From NCBI GenBank assembly GCA_026706075.1, contig JAPOZM010000110.1, positions 1 to 47,631 on the forward strand: a DNA stretch of 47,631 nt, given 5' to 3'. The translations under genes and the position numbers were made by a program. Under the pieces are notes generated by a model. That model did no database searches. It was not told where the DNA came from and worked only from the letters and a program-made list of their open reading frames with translations. This DNA is from Gemmatimonadaceae bacterium (GTDB lineage: Bacteria > Latescibacterota > UBA2968 > UBA8231). Every line of letters starts with the position of its first letter. Within the stretch, counting starts at the first letter, position 1. Shown piece after piece: positions 1 to 9,241 of the stretch.

Positions 1-963
1 CCGATGGACGAGCAGATCCAGCTCCGCCCCGGCGTGGGTGGCCCAGAACCAGCACTCCTCCGGAGCCGCGTCCAGAAGACGGATCACCTGGTCGATCACG
101 AAGCCCTCCCAGGACGCGCCCACCTTCGGATGGCCTTCCAGGTCCCGCTGCGACGGCAGGTTCAGCAGCGCGTGCAGCAGGCCGCTGTCCCTCAGGTAGA
201 CGCGCGGCGCCTTGACCTGCCGCTTGGAGATGTTCTCGTGCCAGGGCTGCAACTGCCTCACCACCAGCGCCGATTCGAGATGCCCGAGGTAGGACCGGAC
301 GGTGGTATCGGCCACGCCGAGGGAGCGGGCGAACTCGGAGGCGTTCCACACCTGCCCGTGATAGTGGGCCAGCATGGTCCAGAAGCGGCGCATGGTGCGC
401 GGGCTCACGTTGACGCCGAGCTGGGGCAGGTCGCGCTCCAGGAAGGTGCGGACGAACTCCCGGCGCCACTCGAAGCTCTGCCCCTCCCCCCGCGCCAGGT
501 ACGAGCGCGGGAATCCGCCTCGCCGCCAGAGCCGCGCCGGCGTCTCGCGGCCGGTCTCGTCGAGGGCGAACCCGCCCAGCTCGCGGTAGGCGATGCGCCC
601 GGCGAGGGTTTCCGACGACTGCTGAAGCAGCTCGGGGGAAGCGCTGGCAAGGATGAGGAACCTGGCGGGCGCGTCCGGCCGGTCCGCCAGCACCCGCAGG
701 GCAGGGAAGAGCTGCGGCACGCGCTGAATCTCGTCGAGCACGACCAGGCCCGGAAGGGGCCGCAGGGCCCGTAGCGGATCGGCCACCCGCGCCAAGTCGG
801 CCTCGTCCTCGAGGTCGAATCGTTCGACGGGCCCCTCCCAGGCTGAAGCGACGAGCCCCGCCAGGGTGCTCTTGCCCACCTGGCGAGCACCGATGATGGC
901 GGCCACCGGATGGTTCCGGAGCAGTGCGAGCAATCTGTCCCGTTCTCGAACGCGTCTGTTCAC
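1..963 (-). CDS. DUF4143 / AAA_14 family ATPase, C-terminus cut by window edge
   Basis: The reading frame on the minus strand starts at a GTG at 963, because an in-frame TAG lies just upstream, and it is still open at base 1. About 321 residues are visible. Near the N-terminus is a P-loop (GARQVGKST), followed by a Walker B-like stretch (LVVLDEIQ) and an arginine-rich sensor region. A winged-helix-like section follows (NASEFARSLGVADTTVRSYL), and the C-terminal part ends in a PD-(D/E)xK-like ELDLLV motif typical of DUF4143 proteins. Family members are common in bacteria and archaea, often near mobile or toxin-type genes, and most have no defined role. It is probably nearly complete, since the family is usually 370-420 residues. 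Its function cannot be assigned from the sequence. Confidence 0.85.
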   Translation of the reverse strand, partial: MNRRVRERDRLLALLRNHPVAAIIGARQVGKSTLAGLVASAWEGPVERFDLEDEADLARVADPLRALRPLPGLVVLDEIQRVPQLFPALRVLADRPDAPARFLILASASPELLQQSSETLAGRIAYRELGGFALDETGRETPARLWRRGGFPRSYLARGEGQSFEWRREFVRTFLERDLPQLGVNVSPRTMRRFWTMLAHYHGQVWNASEFARSLGVADTTVRSYLGHLESALVVRQLQPWHENISKRQVKAPRVYLRDSGLLHALLNLPSQRDLEGHPKVGASWEGFVIDQVIRLLDAAPEECWFWATHAGAELDLLVHR

Positions 964-1020
964 ACGGACAATCTACATTGCAATCTCTGTGTATTCCACA
1001 GAAATTTCAAGATGTAGAAA
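964..1020 (-). promoter_or_regulatory. AT-rich nested inverted repeats upstream of the DUF4143 gene
   Basis: This short patch is much richer in A+T than its surroundings and holds nested dyads. TCTACAT (972-978) pairs with ATGTAGA (1012-1018), TCTGTG (986-991) pairs with CACAGA (997-1002) across a 5-nt gap, and ATTGCAAT (977-984) is a palindrome. It lies directly upstream of the GTG start of the ATPase gene. A promoter with an operator is a reasonable inference. A TTGAAA (minus strand, 1010-1005) could be a -35 box, but no convincing -10 box was found. Confidence 0.35.
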
Positions 1021-1036
1021 CACGGCCTCAAACAAA

Positions 1037-1070
1037 GAGAGCCGGACCCCTTCGGGAGGATCCGGCTCTC
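1037..1070 (-). terminator. Rho-independent terminator after the sigma factor gene
   Basis: GAGAGCCGGA (1037-1046) and TCCGGCTCTC (1061-1070) form a perfect 10-bp stem, extended by C-G pairs around a TTCG-containing loop. Read on the minus strand, the stem is followed by TTTGTTTG. It lies about 30 bases past the stop codon of the sigma factor gene. Confidence 0.85.
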
Positions 1071-1102
1071 GAAAAACAGGTCCGCGAAGGGTCAGACGGC
1101 GC

Positions 1103-1975
1103 TCAGAACACCTCCGTCTCGTCGCAGATCGCCATCAGCGCGTGGTAGCGCTGGGGGTGCCGCAACTTGCCCAGGGCGCGCTCCTTCAGCTGCCGGACGC
1201 GCTCGCGGGTCAGGTTCATCAGGCCGCCGATCTGCTCCAGGGTCATGGCCTCGGCGCCCTCGAGCCCGAAGTAGAGTCGGATGATCTTGAACTCGCGCTC
1301 GTCCAGGGCCTCCAGCACGTTCTCCAGCTGGCGCCGGGCCGTCTCCTCCATCACGTCGCCGTCGGGCGGTGCCTGGTCGTCGTCGCGCAGCACGTTCATC
1401 AGGCTGCGCTCGTCGTCCTCCTCGAAGCTCTCGTCGAGGGAGCGGACCGAGCGGGCGCTCAGGATCGTGTCCTGAACCTCCTGCGGAGAGACCTGCAGCT
1501 CGGCGGCGATCTCCTCGATCTCGGGCTCCGTGTCACGTCCCTGGCCGAGCTTGTGCGACGCCCGCGAGATGTCCTTCAGCAGGCTCAGCTTGTTCAGCGG
1601 CAGGCGCACAGTGCGGGCGTGGTCGGCGATCGTCTGCAGGATCGACTGCTTGATCCACCAGACGGCGTAGGAGATGAACTTGAAGCCCTTGGTGCCGTCG
1701 AACCGCTCGGCGGCCGTCATCAGGCCCACGTTGCCAGCGCTGATCAGGTCGGCCAGCGACAGGCCGCGGTTCTGGTAGTTCTTGGCCACGTCGATGACGA
1801 AGCGCAGGTTGGCCTGCACGAGCTCGTCGCGGGCCCCCATGTCGCCGGCGTGAATGCGAGCCGACAGCGCCACCTCCTCCTCCCGCGACAGGGGGGTGGA
1901 ATCGGCGATGTCGTCGAAGTAGAGCCTGAGAGTGCTCTCTTCCTTGTTGAGGACCTCATGTAGAGGGTAAGCCAT
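1103..1975 (-). CDS. RpoD-family RNA polymerase sigma factor (short, no region 1.1)
   Basis: The 290-residue protein has region 1.2 (STLRLYFDDIADSTPLSREE), region 2 with NLRFVIDVAKNYQNRGLSL and the -10-reading segment ISYAVWWIKQSI, regions 3 and 4.1, and a C-terminal region 4.2 helix-turn-helix (MTLEQIGGLMNLTRERVRQL). It would direct core RNA polymerase to promoters. There is no acidic region 1.1. The length and layout match both group 2 (RpoS-like) factors and the short primary RpoD of Bacteroidota-type bacteria, and these cannot be told apart here. The ATG at 1975 is preferred over the GTG at 1978 because AAGGAG (1986-1981) lies 5 nt before the ATG but only 2 nt before the GTG. The upstream EIIA-like gene stops at 1978, so the two genes are an operon, and a terminator follows. 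Confidence 0.93.
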   Translation of the reverse strand: MAYPLHEVLNKEESTLRLYFDDIADSTPLSREEEVALSARIHAGDMGARDELVQANLRFVIDVAKNYQNRGLSLADLISAGNVGLMTAAERFDGTKGFKFISYAVWWIKQSILQTIADHARTVRLPLNKLSLLKDISRASHKLGQGRDTEPEIEEIAAELQVSPQEVQDTILSARSVRSLDESFEEDDERSLMNVLRDDDQAPPDGDVMEETARRQLENVLEALDEREFKIIRLYFGLEGAEAMTLEQIGGLMNLTRERVRQLKERALGKLRHPQRYHALMAICDETEVF

Positions 1976-1977
1976 CA

Positions 1978-2538
1978 CTACTCCTTGATTCGGTTAGGGA
2001 TATCTCTTCCGGTCCATCGCGCCCGGTCCACCAGCAGGAACTGCATCTCTTCGGCCGTCTCCGCGTGCTCCATGGCCGAGACGAAGTCCGCGTCTCCGAA
2101 GACTCGGGCCAGCGCCCCCAGCAGCCTCAGGTAGAGGCCGGGGGCATCGAACGGCACGGCGATCAGGCAGATCATGCCGACCTCCTGGCGATCGTCGCCC
2201 GAGGGGAACTCGATCGGCGCCCTCGTGCGGGCCATGGCCAGGCCCAGGCGGCGCACCATGCGGCCCCGGGCGTGTGGCAGCGCGATGCGGCCCTCCGCAA
2301 GGACCGTGCTGCTCAGGTTCTCGCGCTCCAGGACCGCCTGCATGAAGGCGAGGCTGTCCTCGACCACCTCCTGCCCGCGGAGACGGTCGGCCAGCTCCTT
2401 GATGGCAGCGATCTTGCTGTCCGCGGCCAGGTCCGGGACCATCAGGGCGGGGTGAGAGACGATGTCCGCCAACTCACCGGCAGCGGCGGGCGCATATTCT
2501 GCACCCACCCCCCGGTCACTGGTCACAGTGCCGTACAT
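1978..2538 (-). CDS. PTS EIIA-like domain protein (EIIA-Ntr / fructose type)
   Basis: The protein has about 186 residues. After a loosely conserved N-terminus of about 35 residues it has a PTS EIIA type-2 fold, with the phosphorylatable histidine in IALPHARG (His89 from the ATG). A conserved hydrophobic strand (VGMICLIAVPF) and the helix LYLRLLGALARVF follow. Such proteins accept phosphate from HPr or NPr. PtsN-type members regulate nitrogen, potassium or sigma-54-related functions rather than sugar import. No permease or EI/HPr gene lies nearby, which favours a regulatory role. The ATG at 2538 is directly preceded by a possible TTG at 2541, and an in-frame stop closes the frame a few codons further up. 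No good ribosome site is visible, so the start is uncertain. It is co-transcribed with the sigma factor gene and lies downstream of a sigma-54 promoter. Confidence 0.88.
   Translation of the reverse strand: MYGTVTSDRGVGAEYAPAAAGELADIVSHPALMVPDLAADSKIAAIKELADRLRGQEVVEDSLAFMQAVLERENLSSTVLAEGRIALPHARGRMVRRLGLAMARTRAPIEFPSGDDRQEVGMICLIAVPFDAPGLYLRLLGALARVFGDADFVSAMEHAETAEEMQFLLVDRARWTGRDIPNRIKE
1981..1986 (-). promoter_or_regulatory. Shine-Dalgarno AAGGAG deciding the sigma factor start
   Basis: A perfect AAGGAG on the minus strand sits inside the last codons of the EIIA-like gene, 5 nt before the ATG at 1975. It supports translational coupling of the two genes. Confidence 0.8.
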
Positions 2539-2600
2539 CAATCCGCAGGTCGTTGTCTTTCAACATCTTGCAGGACAGCTCGAGGGTGCCGGACGAGGGC

Positions 2601-2613
2601 TGCAATTCTTGCA
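2601..2613. promoter_or_regulatory. Perfect dyad TGCAA-N3-TTGCA downstream of the sigma-54 promoter
   Basis: TGCAATTCTTGCA is a perfect inverted repeat with a 3-nt centre. It lies inside the transcribed leader of the EIIA-like gene, roughly 110 nt past the predicted start of transcription. A near copy lies at 2843-2855. This could be a binding site for the neighbouring activator, but that is inference. Confidence 0.4.
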
Positions 2614-2726
2614 CTCCGGGAACGGGTGGAACCGCTGAACGTGTCGCATCGATGATCCCGACCCCGGTAGCGGTCCGGCGTCGCGGGCTGCCTCGGGGCG
2701 TTTGGTCTGCCGCCCGCAGTGTCATA

Positions 2727-2742
2727 TGCAAAGTCGGTGCCA
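2727..2742 (-). promoter_or_regulatory. Sigma-54 (-24/-12) promoter for the EIIA-like and sigma factor operon
   Basis: The minus strand reads TGGCACCGACTTTGCA. This matches the consensus TGGCACGN4TTGCW at all but one fixed position, and the GG and GC elements are exactly 10 nt apart. Transcription would start near 2716 and leave a leader of about 178 nt before the EIIA-like gene. A sigma-54 activator of the NtrC family is encoded just upstream. RpoN itself is not in the window. Confidence 0.82.
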
Positions 2743-2817
2743 CAGACACCGAGAGCACATGTATCTGATAGTTATTACTGGAGTTATGGAATGAAGGCCG
2801 CGGCCCTGGCGGCCCTG

Positions 2818-2841
2818 GCCGGCGAGCGTTCCAGCGCCGGC
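2818..2841 (-). terminator. Possible terminator hairpin after the response regulator gene
   Basis: GCCGGCG (2818-2824) and CGCCGGC (2835-2841) can form a 7-bp stem with a 10-nt loop, about 20 bases beyond the stop of the activator gene. No U-tract follows on the minus strand, so termination is only a possibility. Confidence 0.3.
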
Positions 2842-2842
2842 G

Positions 2843-2855
2843 TGCAATTCCTGCA
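2843..2855. promoter_or_regulatory. TGCAATTCCTGCA dyad, candidate enhancer site for the sigma-54 promoter
   Basis: This imperfect inverted repeat differs by one base from the perfect dyad at 2601-2613. Its centre lies about 133 nt upstream of the predicted sigma-54 transcription start, in the range where NtrC-type activators usually bind. It falls between the activator gene and its presumed target promoter. Confidence 0.42.
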
Positions 2856-2860
2856 GCAGG

Positions 2861-4249
<1,389 letters not shown>

Positions 4250-4271
4250 GTCAGGGTGAGGCGGCGAGGGC

Positions 4272-5360
4272 TCAGGAGGGGTTGGAGGAGCTGGTGGGCA
4301 GGAGAAGGGAGACGGTGGTTCCGCCCTGGGGACGGCTGGTCAGATGCAGGCTGCCGCCGTGCTGCCGCAGGATGCCCTGGGCGATGGACAGTCCCAGGCC
4401 GGTGCCGCTGTCCTTGGTAGTATAGTAGTACTCGAAAACCCTCTCCAGATCCTCGGGGGACACCCCGCAACCGTTGTCCTTCACCTGGATCCGCACCTCC
4501 GCCGGCTGCGCCTCCTCGAGAGTCAGCTCCACGAGGGGATCCTCGCCCGCCTCCTCCACGGCCTGGAAGGCGTTGATCAGCACGTTCAGCAGCGCCTGGC
4601 TGAGCATGTTCTCGTCGGCGTGTACCGGGGGGATCTGCGGCGGCAGCTTCAGCCTGAGACGGATGCCCCGCTCCCGGGCCTCGGGCGCCACCAGCTCGTG
4701 CATGCGCTGCACCACCAGGGCCGGGTCCGTCGGCGCCAGGCGCACCTCCGGCGGGCGCGAGAACCGGAGGAAGTTCTGCACGATGCCGTCGAGTCGGCGG
4801 ACCTCCGCCCGGGCCCGGCCGACGCGCTCGCGCACACGGTCGGCGGTCTCCTCCCCGAGGGACTCGGCGTCGCGGGCCAGCAGCTGAAGCTGGATGTCCA
4901 CCGCGCCGAGGGGATTGCGCACCTCGTGGGCCACCGACCCGGCCAGCCGCCCGAGGGCCGCCATCCGCTCCGCCTGCCACAGGTGGCGGTCCGGGGGGTC
5001 CCCCGTGGACTCGCGCAGAATGAGCAGGCAGCCCCCGCCGAAGGGGGTCACCCAGGCCTGCAGGCGGCGGCCGTCGCAGGGCACGTCCACGGCCGTGCGC
5101 GGGTTGCGGCTGCGCCAGGCCTGGCTCACCAGGTCCGCCAGGGGGGCGGACCGCCGGAGGGCGGCGCTCCGGCTCGCCCCGGCCTTCGCGGCCTTCCCAA
5201 GCAACTCGGAAGCCGCCGAATTGGCCAGGCTGACGCCGCCGCCGCCATCGAAGAGCACCACGGCGTCCGGCATGGCCCGCAGGGCCTCCCAGGCCAGGAG
5301 AGCCGGTCCCTCGTCCGATTGACACCGGTCCCCGGAACCGGTAGGCTCGCGCTCACTCAT
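4272..5360 (-). CDS. PAS-containing sensor histidine kinase, NtrB-like
   Basis: The protein has about 362 residues and no membrane segment, so it should be a cytoplasmic sensor. An N-terminal PAS-like domain (PDAVVLFDGGGGVSLAN) is followed by a HisKA dimerisation helix with the phosphorylated histidine in SVAHEVRNPLGAV (His145). The ATPase domain has the N box NVLINAFQAV, the G1 box DNGCGV and the G2 box GTGLGLS. It ends 22 nt before the NtrC-type regulator, its likely partner. The ATG at 5360, preceded by CGGTGGA, was chosen over a GTG at 5372 that lacks a ribosome site. The signal it senses is unknown. It is divergent from ubiE with only 40 bases between them. Confidence 0.95.
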   Translation of the reverse strand: MSEREPTGSGDRCQSDEGPALLAWEALRAMPDAVVLFDGGGGVSLANSAASELLGKAAKAGASRSAALRRSAPLADLVSQAWRSRNPRTAVDVPCDGRRLQAWVTPFGGGCLLILRESTGDPPDRHLWQAERMAALGRLAGSVAHEVRNPLGAVDIQLQLLARDAESLGEETADRVRERVGRARAEVRRLDGIVQNFLRFSRPPEVRLAPTDPALVVQRMHELVAPEARERGIRLRLKLPPQIPPVHADENMLSQALLNVLINAFQAVEEAGEDPLVELTLEEAQPAEVRIQVKDNGCGVSPEDLERVFEYYYTTKDSGTGLGLSIAQGILRQHGGSLHLTSRPQGGTTVSLLLPTSSSNPS

Positions 5361-5400
5361 GGATACGTCCACCGAAAGGGCCGCGAAGGATCACCTCTAG

Positions 5401-6141
5401 ATGACCGGTAAAGAGGTGTATCGACGCAAGCGGGCGGTCCGGGACATGTTCAATGCGATCGCCCACCGCTACGACCTGCTCAACCACCTGTTGAGCGCCG
5501 GCATCGACGTCTACTGGCGGCGGCGGGCCCTCTCCCTGGTGCGCCACGAGGCCCCCCGGAGCCTGCTCGACGTGGCCACCGGCACCGGCGATCTCGCCAT
5601 CGCCGCCCGGCGGCTGGGCGCCGAGCGCACCGTGGCCGCCGACGTCGCACTGGAGATGGTCCGCCTGGGAGTCCCCAAGGCGGCGGCGAGGGGCATCCCC
5701 ATCCACTGGCTGGGGGGCGACGCCGAGCGCCTGCCCTTCGCGGACGGCTCCTTCGACCTGGTCACGGCGGCCTTCGGCGTGCGCAACTTCGGGGACATCC
5801 CCGCGGGCCTCGCCGAGGCCCGCCGCGTCCTGCGGCCCCGCGGCGAGCTGGTCGTCCTGGACTTCACCGAGCCCACCCTCTTCGGCTTCCGCCATCTCTA
5901 CCGGCTCTACTTCCGCCGCCTGCTCCCCGTCGTCGGGGGCCTGGTCTCCGGCAACCGCAAGGCCTACTCCTACCTGCCCCGCTCCGTGGGCGACTTCCCC
6001 CAGGGCCGGGCCTTCCTCGCCCTCATGGAGAAGGCCGGCTTCGAGGACAACCGGCATGTGCCGCTGACCCTCGGGATCAGCGCCGTGTACCAGGGCCGCG
6101 TGCCTCGGTCCGGGGTTGTCGCGCCCGAAGGGCAGGGGTAA
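5401..6141 (+). CDS. ubiE: Demethylmenaquinone methyltransferase
   Basis: This 246-residue class I SAM-dependent methyltransferase has the UbiE/MenG N-terminal signature (VRDMFNAIAHRYDLLNHLLS) and the SAM motif LLDVATGTGDLAI near residues 55-67. It also has the second UbiE signature around NFGDIPAGLAEARRVLRPRG. The known reaction is C-methylation of demethylmenaquinone, the last step of menaquinone synthesis. Its position 12 nt before mqnE, at the head of a futalosine-pathway operon, supports the menaquinone role (menG) rather than ubiquinone. An AAGGAT lies upstream of the ATG. Confidence 0.96.
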   Translation: MTGKEVYRRKRAVRDMFNAIAHRYDLLNHLLSAGIDVYWRRRALSLVRHEAPRSLLDVATGTGDLAIAARRLGAERTVAADVALEMVRLGVPKAAARGIPIHWLGGDAERLPFADGSFDLVTAAFGVRNFGDIPAGLAEARRVLRPRGELVVLDFTEPTLFGFRHLYRLYFRRLLPVVGGLVSGNRKAYSYLPRSVGDFPQGRAFLALMEKAGFEDNRHVPLTLGISAVYQGRVPRSGVVAPEGQG

Positions 6142-6153
6142 GTTGGAATCCCC

Positions 6154-7281
6154 ATGATCCTCGAACAGCAGATCGAGCGCGCCGGACTGGCCGGCGTGCA
6201 TGCCAAGGTCCTCGAGGGCCAGCGCCTGTCGGCCGACGACGGCCTGCTGCTCTACGAGTGCCCCGACCTGCCTGCCATCGGGTACCTGGCCAACCTCGTG
6301 CGCGAGACGAGGCACGGGGATCTCACCTACTACGTGCGCAACCAGCACATCAACTACACCAACATCTGCAACAAGCTGTGCAAGTTCTGCTCCTTCTACG
6401 TCAAGCCGAAGGACGACCGGGGTTACGTCCTCGATCCGGAGCAGGTGGCGCGGCGAATCCACGACTACGGAGACGCGCCCATCACCGAGATCCACATGGT
6501 GGGAGGCGTCAACCCCAAGCTGCCCTACCAGTACTATCTCGACCTGATGCGGGCGATGAAGGCGGCCCGGCCCGAGGCCCACCTCAAGGCCTTCACCATG
6601 ATCGAGATGGCCCAGATCCAGAGGGTGGCCCGCAAGCCGATGGAGGAGGTCTTCGCCGATCTCCGCGAGGCCGGGCTGGAGTCGCTCCCCGGGGGCGGCG
6701 CCGAGGTGTTCTCCGACCGCGTCCAGGAGGACCTGTTCTGGACCAAGGCCGACTCCGAGGACTGGCTGGCGATCGCCGCCGCCGCCCACCGCAGCGGCCT
6801 GCCCACCAACGCCACCATGCTCTACGGCCACGTGGAGAACACGGAGGAGAAGGTCTACCACCTGGCGAGGCTGCGGGAGGTCCAGGACGAGACGGGAGGG
6901 TTCCTCTGCTACATCCCCCTCTCCTTCCACCCCGAGCGCACCGAGATCGACCACCTGCCCGGTCCCACCGGTCAGCTCGACCTGCGCGAGATCGCCGTCG
7001 GCCGGCTGATGCTCGACAACTTCCCCCACATCAAGACCTTCTGGATCATGAACACCATCGAGATCTCCCAGGTCGCCCTGTGGCACGGCGCCAACGATCT
7101 CGACGGCACGGTGATGGACTACGAGATCACCCGCGAGAGCTTCGAGGCGACCCGCCAGCGGCTGACGCAGCAGGAACTGCTGGGCCGCATCGTGGAGGCG
7201 GGGAGGAGACCGGTCGAGCGCGACAGCCTCTACAACGTCGTGGCCGGTACCGAGGAGCTGTTGGGAGAGGCCGCAGGATGA
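6154..7281 (+). CDS. mqnE: Aminofutalosine synthase MqnE (radical SAM)
   Basis: The 375-residue protein has the radical-SAM cluster motif C-x3-C-x2-C at Cys72, Cys76 and Cys79 (ICNKLCKFCSFY), preceded by the MqnE/MqnC signature NQHINYTN. It also has conserved GGVNPKLPYQYY and TNATMLYGHVE segments. MqnE joins 3-[(1-carboxyvinyl)oxy]benzoate to a SAM-derived adenosyl radical to give aminofutalosine, the second step of the futalosine pathway. Its length is normal for the family. The mqnC start overlaps its stop by 4 nt (ATGA), and mqnA follows, so the identification rests on both sequence and context. Confidence 0.96.
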   Translation: MILEQQIERAGLAGVHAKVLEGQRLSADDGLLLYECPDLPAIGYLANLVRETRHGDLTYYVRNQHINYTNICNKLCKFCSFYVKPKDDRGYVLDPEQVARRIHDYGDAPITEIHMVGGVNPKLPYQYYLDLMRAMKAARPEAHLKAFTMIEMAQIQRVARKPMEEVFADLREAGLESLPGGGAEVFSDRVQEDLFWTKADSEDWLAIAAAAHRSGLPTNATMLYGHVENTEEKVYHLARLREVQDETGGFLCYIPLSFHPERTEIDHLPGPTGQLDLREIAVGRLMLDNFPHIKTFWIMNTIEISQVALWHGANDLDGTVMDYEITRESFEATRQRLTQQELLGRIVEAGRRPVERDSLYNVVAGTEELLGEAAG

Positions 7282-8435
7282 GCGGCTCCCGGGGGATCGC
7301 CGACATCGGCGAGAAGGTCGGCCGGGACCAGCGGCTGACGGTCGACGACGCCCGCCGGCTCTTCGCCCATCCCAACGTGGCGGAGCTGGGCCTGCTGGCC
7401 CACGCGGTGCGGATGCGCAAGCATCCCGAGCCGGTGGTCACCTACAACGTGGGCCGCAACATCAACTACACCAACGTCTGCTGGGTCAGGTGCGACTTCT
7501 GCGCCTTCTACCGGCCCCCGGGGTCGGACGAGGGCTACACCCTTCCCCACGAGGAGATCTTCGCCAAGATCGACGAGTTGGTGGCCTTCGGTGGCGACGA
7601 GCCCAAATCGAACGAGATCCTCATGCAGGGAGGGCTCAACCCGAAGCTGCGCCTCGACTACTACGAGGACCTGCTGAGCCGCATCCGCGACCGCTACCCC
7701 TCGGTGCAGCTCCACTGCCTTTCGGCCACCGAGATCATCTACATCGCCCACCTGTCCAAGCTCTCCCTGGAGGAGACGATCCGCCGCCTGCGCGACGCCG
7801 GCCTCGACTCGATCCCCGGCGCCGGCGCCGAGATACTGGTGGACGAGGTGCGGGACGTCATCGGCTTCCGCAAGGACCGCACCCACGAGTGGCTCGAGGT
7901 GCACCGCGCCGCTCACGGCCTCGGCATGCGCACCACGGCGACGATGATGTACGGCCACGTTGAGAGAGTGGAGGACCGCCTCGAGCACCTCCGCCTGCTA
8001 CGCGAGCTGCAGGACGAGACCGGCGGCTTCACCGCCTTCATCGCCTGGAACTTCCAGCCCGACGAGACCGACCTCGGCGCCGACGCCTCCCGCTGGAACG
8101 GGGTCAAGGCCACCGGCTACGACCACCTGCGGACGGTCGCCGTGAGCCGCCTCTTCCTCGACAACTTCGACCACTTCCAGGCCTCCTGGGTCACCCAGGG
8201 GCCGAAGATCGCTCAGGTCAGCCTGCGCTGCGGGATCGACGATTTCGGCAGCACCATGCTCGAGGAGAACGTGGTCAGCGCCGCCGGCACGAGCCACACC
8301 AACGAGATGGACCTGGCCAACATGGAACGGCTGATCCGCGACGCCGGGTTCGACCCGGTGCGGCGGAACACGCGCTACGAGAGGGTGGCCACCAGGCCCC
8401 GCCTGCAGGCCCTGCAGCACGCCGCCGCTTCATGA
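7278..8435 (+). CDS. mqnC: Dehypoxanthine futalosine cyclase MqnC (radical SAM)
   Basis: The 385-residue protein is related to MqnE but is its own subfamily. The cluster cysteines are Cys68, Cys72 and Cys75 in NVCWVRCDFCAFYR, with the typical ILMQGGLNPKL and AWNFQPDETDL motifs of MqnC. It cyclises dehypoxanthinyl futalosine to cyclic DHFL. The ATG at 7278 overlaps the mqnE stop by 4 nt, and the mqnA start overlaps its own stop in the same way. The frame is open far upstream, through mqnE, but that part is out-of-frame shadow. Confidence 0.96.
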   Translation: MSGSRGIADIGEKVGRDQRLTVDDARRLFAHPNVAELGLLAHAVRMRKHPEPVVTYNVGRNINYTNVCWVRCDFCAFYRPPGSDEGYTLPHEEIFAKIDELVAFGGDEPKSNEILMQGGLNPKLRLDYYEDLLSRIRDRYPSVQLHCLSATEIIYIAHLSKLSLEETIRRLRDAGLDSIPGAGAEILVDEVRDVIGFRKDRTHEWLEVHRAAHGLGMRTTATMMYGHVERVEDRLEHLRLLRELQDETGGFTAFIAWNFQPDETDLGADASRWNGVKATGYDHLRTVAVSRLFLDNFDHFQASWVTQGPKIAQVSLRCGIDDFGSTMLEENVVSAAGTSHTNEMDLANMERLIRDAGFDPVRRNTRYERVATRPRLQALQHAAAS

Positions 8436-9241
8436 ACGCCCCCCGCCGCGTCCGCCTCGGCGCGGTGAGCTACCTCAACTCCCGGCCTCTCACCTGCGGT
8501 CTCGACCAGGACGACCTCTTCGAAGTGCACTACGGCGTGCCCTCGGCCTGCGCCGAGGACCTGGCCGCCGGCCGCATCGACGTCGGGATGATCCCCATCG
8601 TGGAGTACGCACGCCGGTCCCCCGGCCTCCTGATCGTCCCCGACCTGGCCATCGGCTCGCGGGGCGAGGTGCTCACCGTTCGCCTCTTCTGCCGGGGCCG
8701 GCTCGACCGCGTGCGCCGGGTCGCCGCCGACACCAGCTCCCGCACTTCGGTGGTGCTGCTTCAGCTCCTGCTGCGCGAGCGCTACGGCGTCGACCCGGAG
8801 ATCGCCGCGGCCCCCCCGGACCTCGATACCATGCTGCACGGCGCCGACGCCGCCCTGTTGATCGGGGACCCGGTGCTGCCTCTGGTCGGAACCGGCCGCG
8901 ACACCGGCCTCTCCAGCCTGGACCTGGGCCGGGAGTGGCTCGAGCTTACCGGCCGGCCCTGCGTCTTCGCCTTCTGGGCGGGACGGGAGGGGGCGGTCGA
9001 CGCCGAGCACGTGACCCGCCTGCAGAGGGCCCGCCGCGAAGGAGTCGCGCACATCACCGAAATCGCCGCCGGCTTCCAGCGCGAGCACGCCGGCTCGGCC
9101 GTGCTCTACGAAGGCTATCTCCGCGATCATATCTGCTACGACCTGGGGTCCGCCCAGGTCGCAGGCCTCGACGAGTTCTACCGCCTCGCCCACCGGCACG
9201 GTCTGATCGAGTCCGTCCCCGGGCTGCGCTTCTACCCATGA
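8432..9241 (+). CDS. mqnA: Chorismate dehydratase MqnA
   Basis: The 269-residue protein has the periplasmic-binding-protein-like fold of MqnA, with the N-terminal signature LGAVSYLNSRPL. The motif IDVGMIPIVEY and the later segment ADAALLIGDPVL are also typical. It removes water from chorismate to give 3-[(1-carboxyvinyl)oxy]benzoate, the first committed step of the futalosine route. Unlike solute-binding relatives it has no signal peptide and should act in the cytoplasm. Start and stop each overlap the neighbouring gene by 4 nt. Confidence 0.95.
   Translation: MNAPRRVRLGAVSYLNSRPLTCGLDQDDLFEVHYGVPSACAEDLAAGRIDVGMIPIVEYARRSPGLLIVPDLAIGSRGEVLTVRLFCRGRLDRVRRVAADTSSRTSVVLLQLLLRERYGVDPEIAAAPPDLDTMLHGADAALLIGDPVLPLVGTGRDTGLSSLDLGREWLELTGRPCVFAFWAGREGAVDAEHVTRLQRARREGVAHITEIAAGFQREHAGSAVLYEGYLRDHICYDLGSAQVAGLDEFYRLAHRHGLIESVPGLRFYP

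Larger units (their letters stand above)
2539..2860. other. Gene-free regulatory stretch between the sigma-54 activator gene and the EIIA-like gene
   Basis: This 322-base stretch holds no convincing gene. It contains a sigma-54 promoter, two TGCAA-type dyads and a GC hairpin (annotated separately). A 16-codon reading frame (2566-2516, minus) overlaps the start of the EIIA-like gene. It could be a leader peptide, or nothing. Confidence 0.7.

Noticed and set aside
2516..2566. Short frame before the EIIA-like gene that might be a remnant of hpf
   Set aside because: Only 16 codons with a weak likeness to the start of ribosome hibernation factors, and no ribosome site. hpf next to ptsN-type genes is common, but the evidence is too thin.
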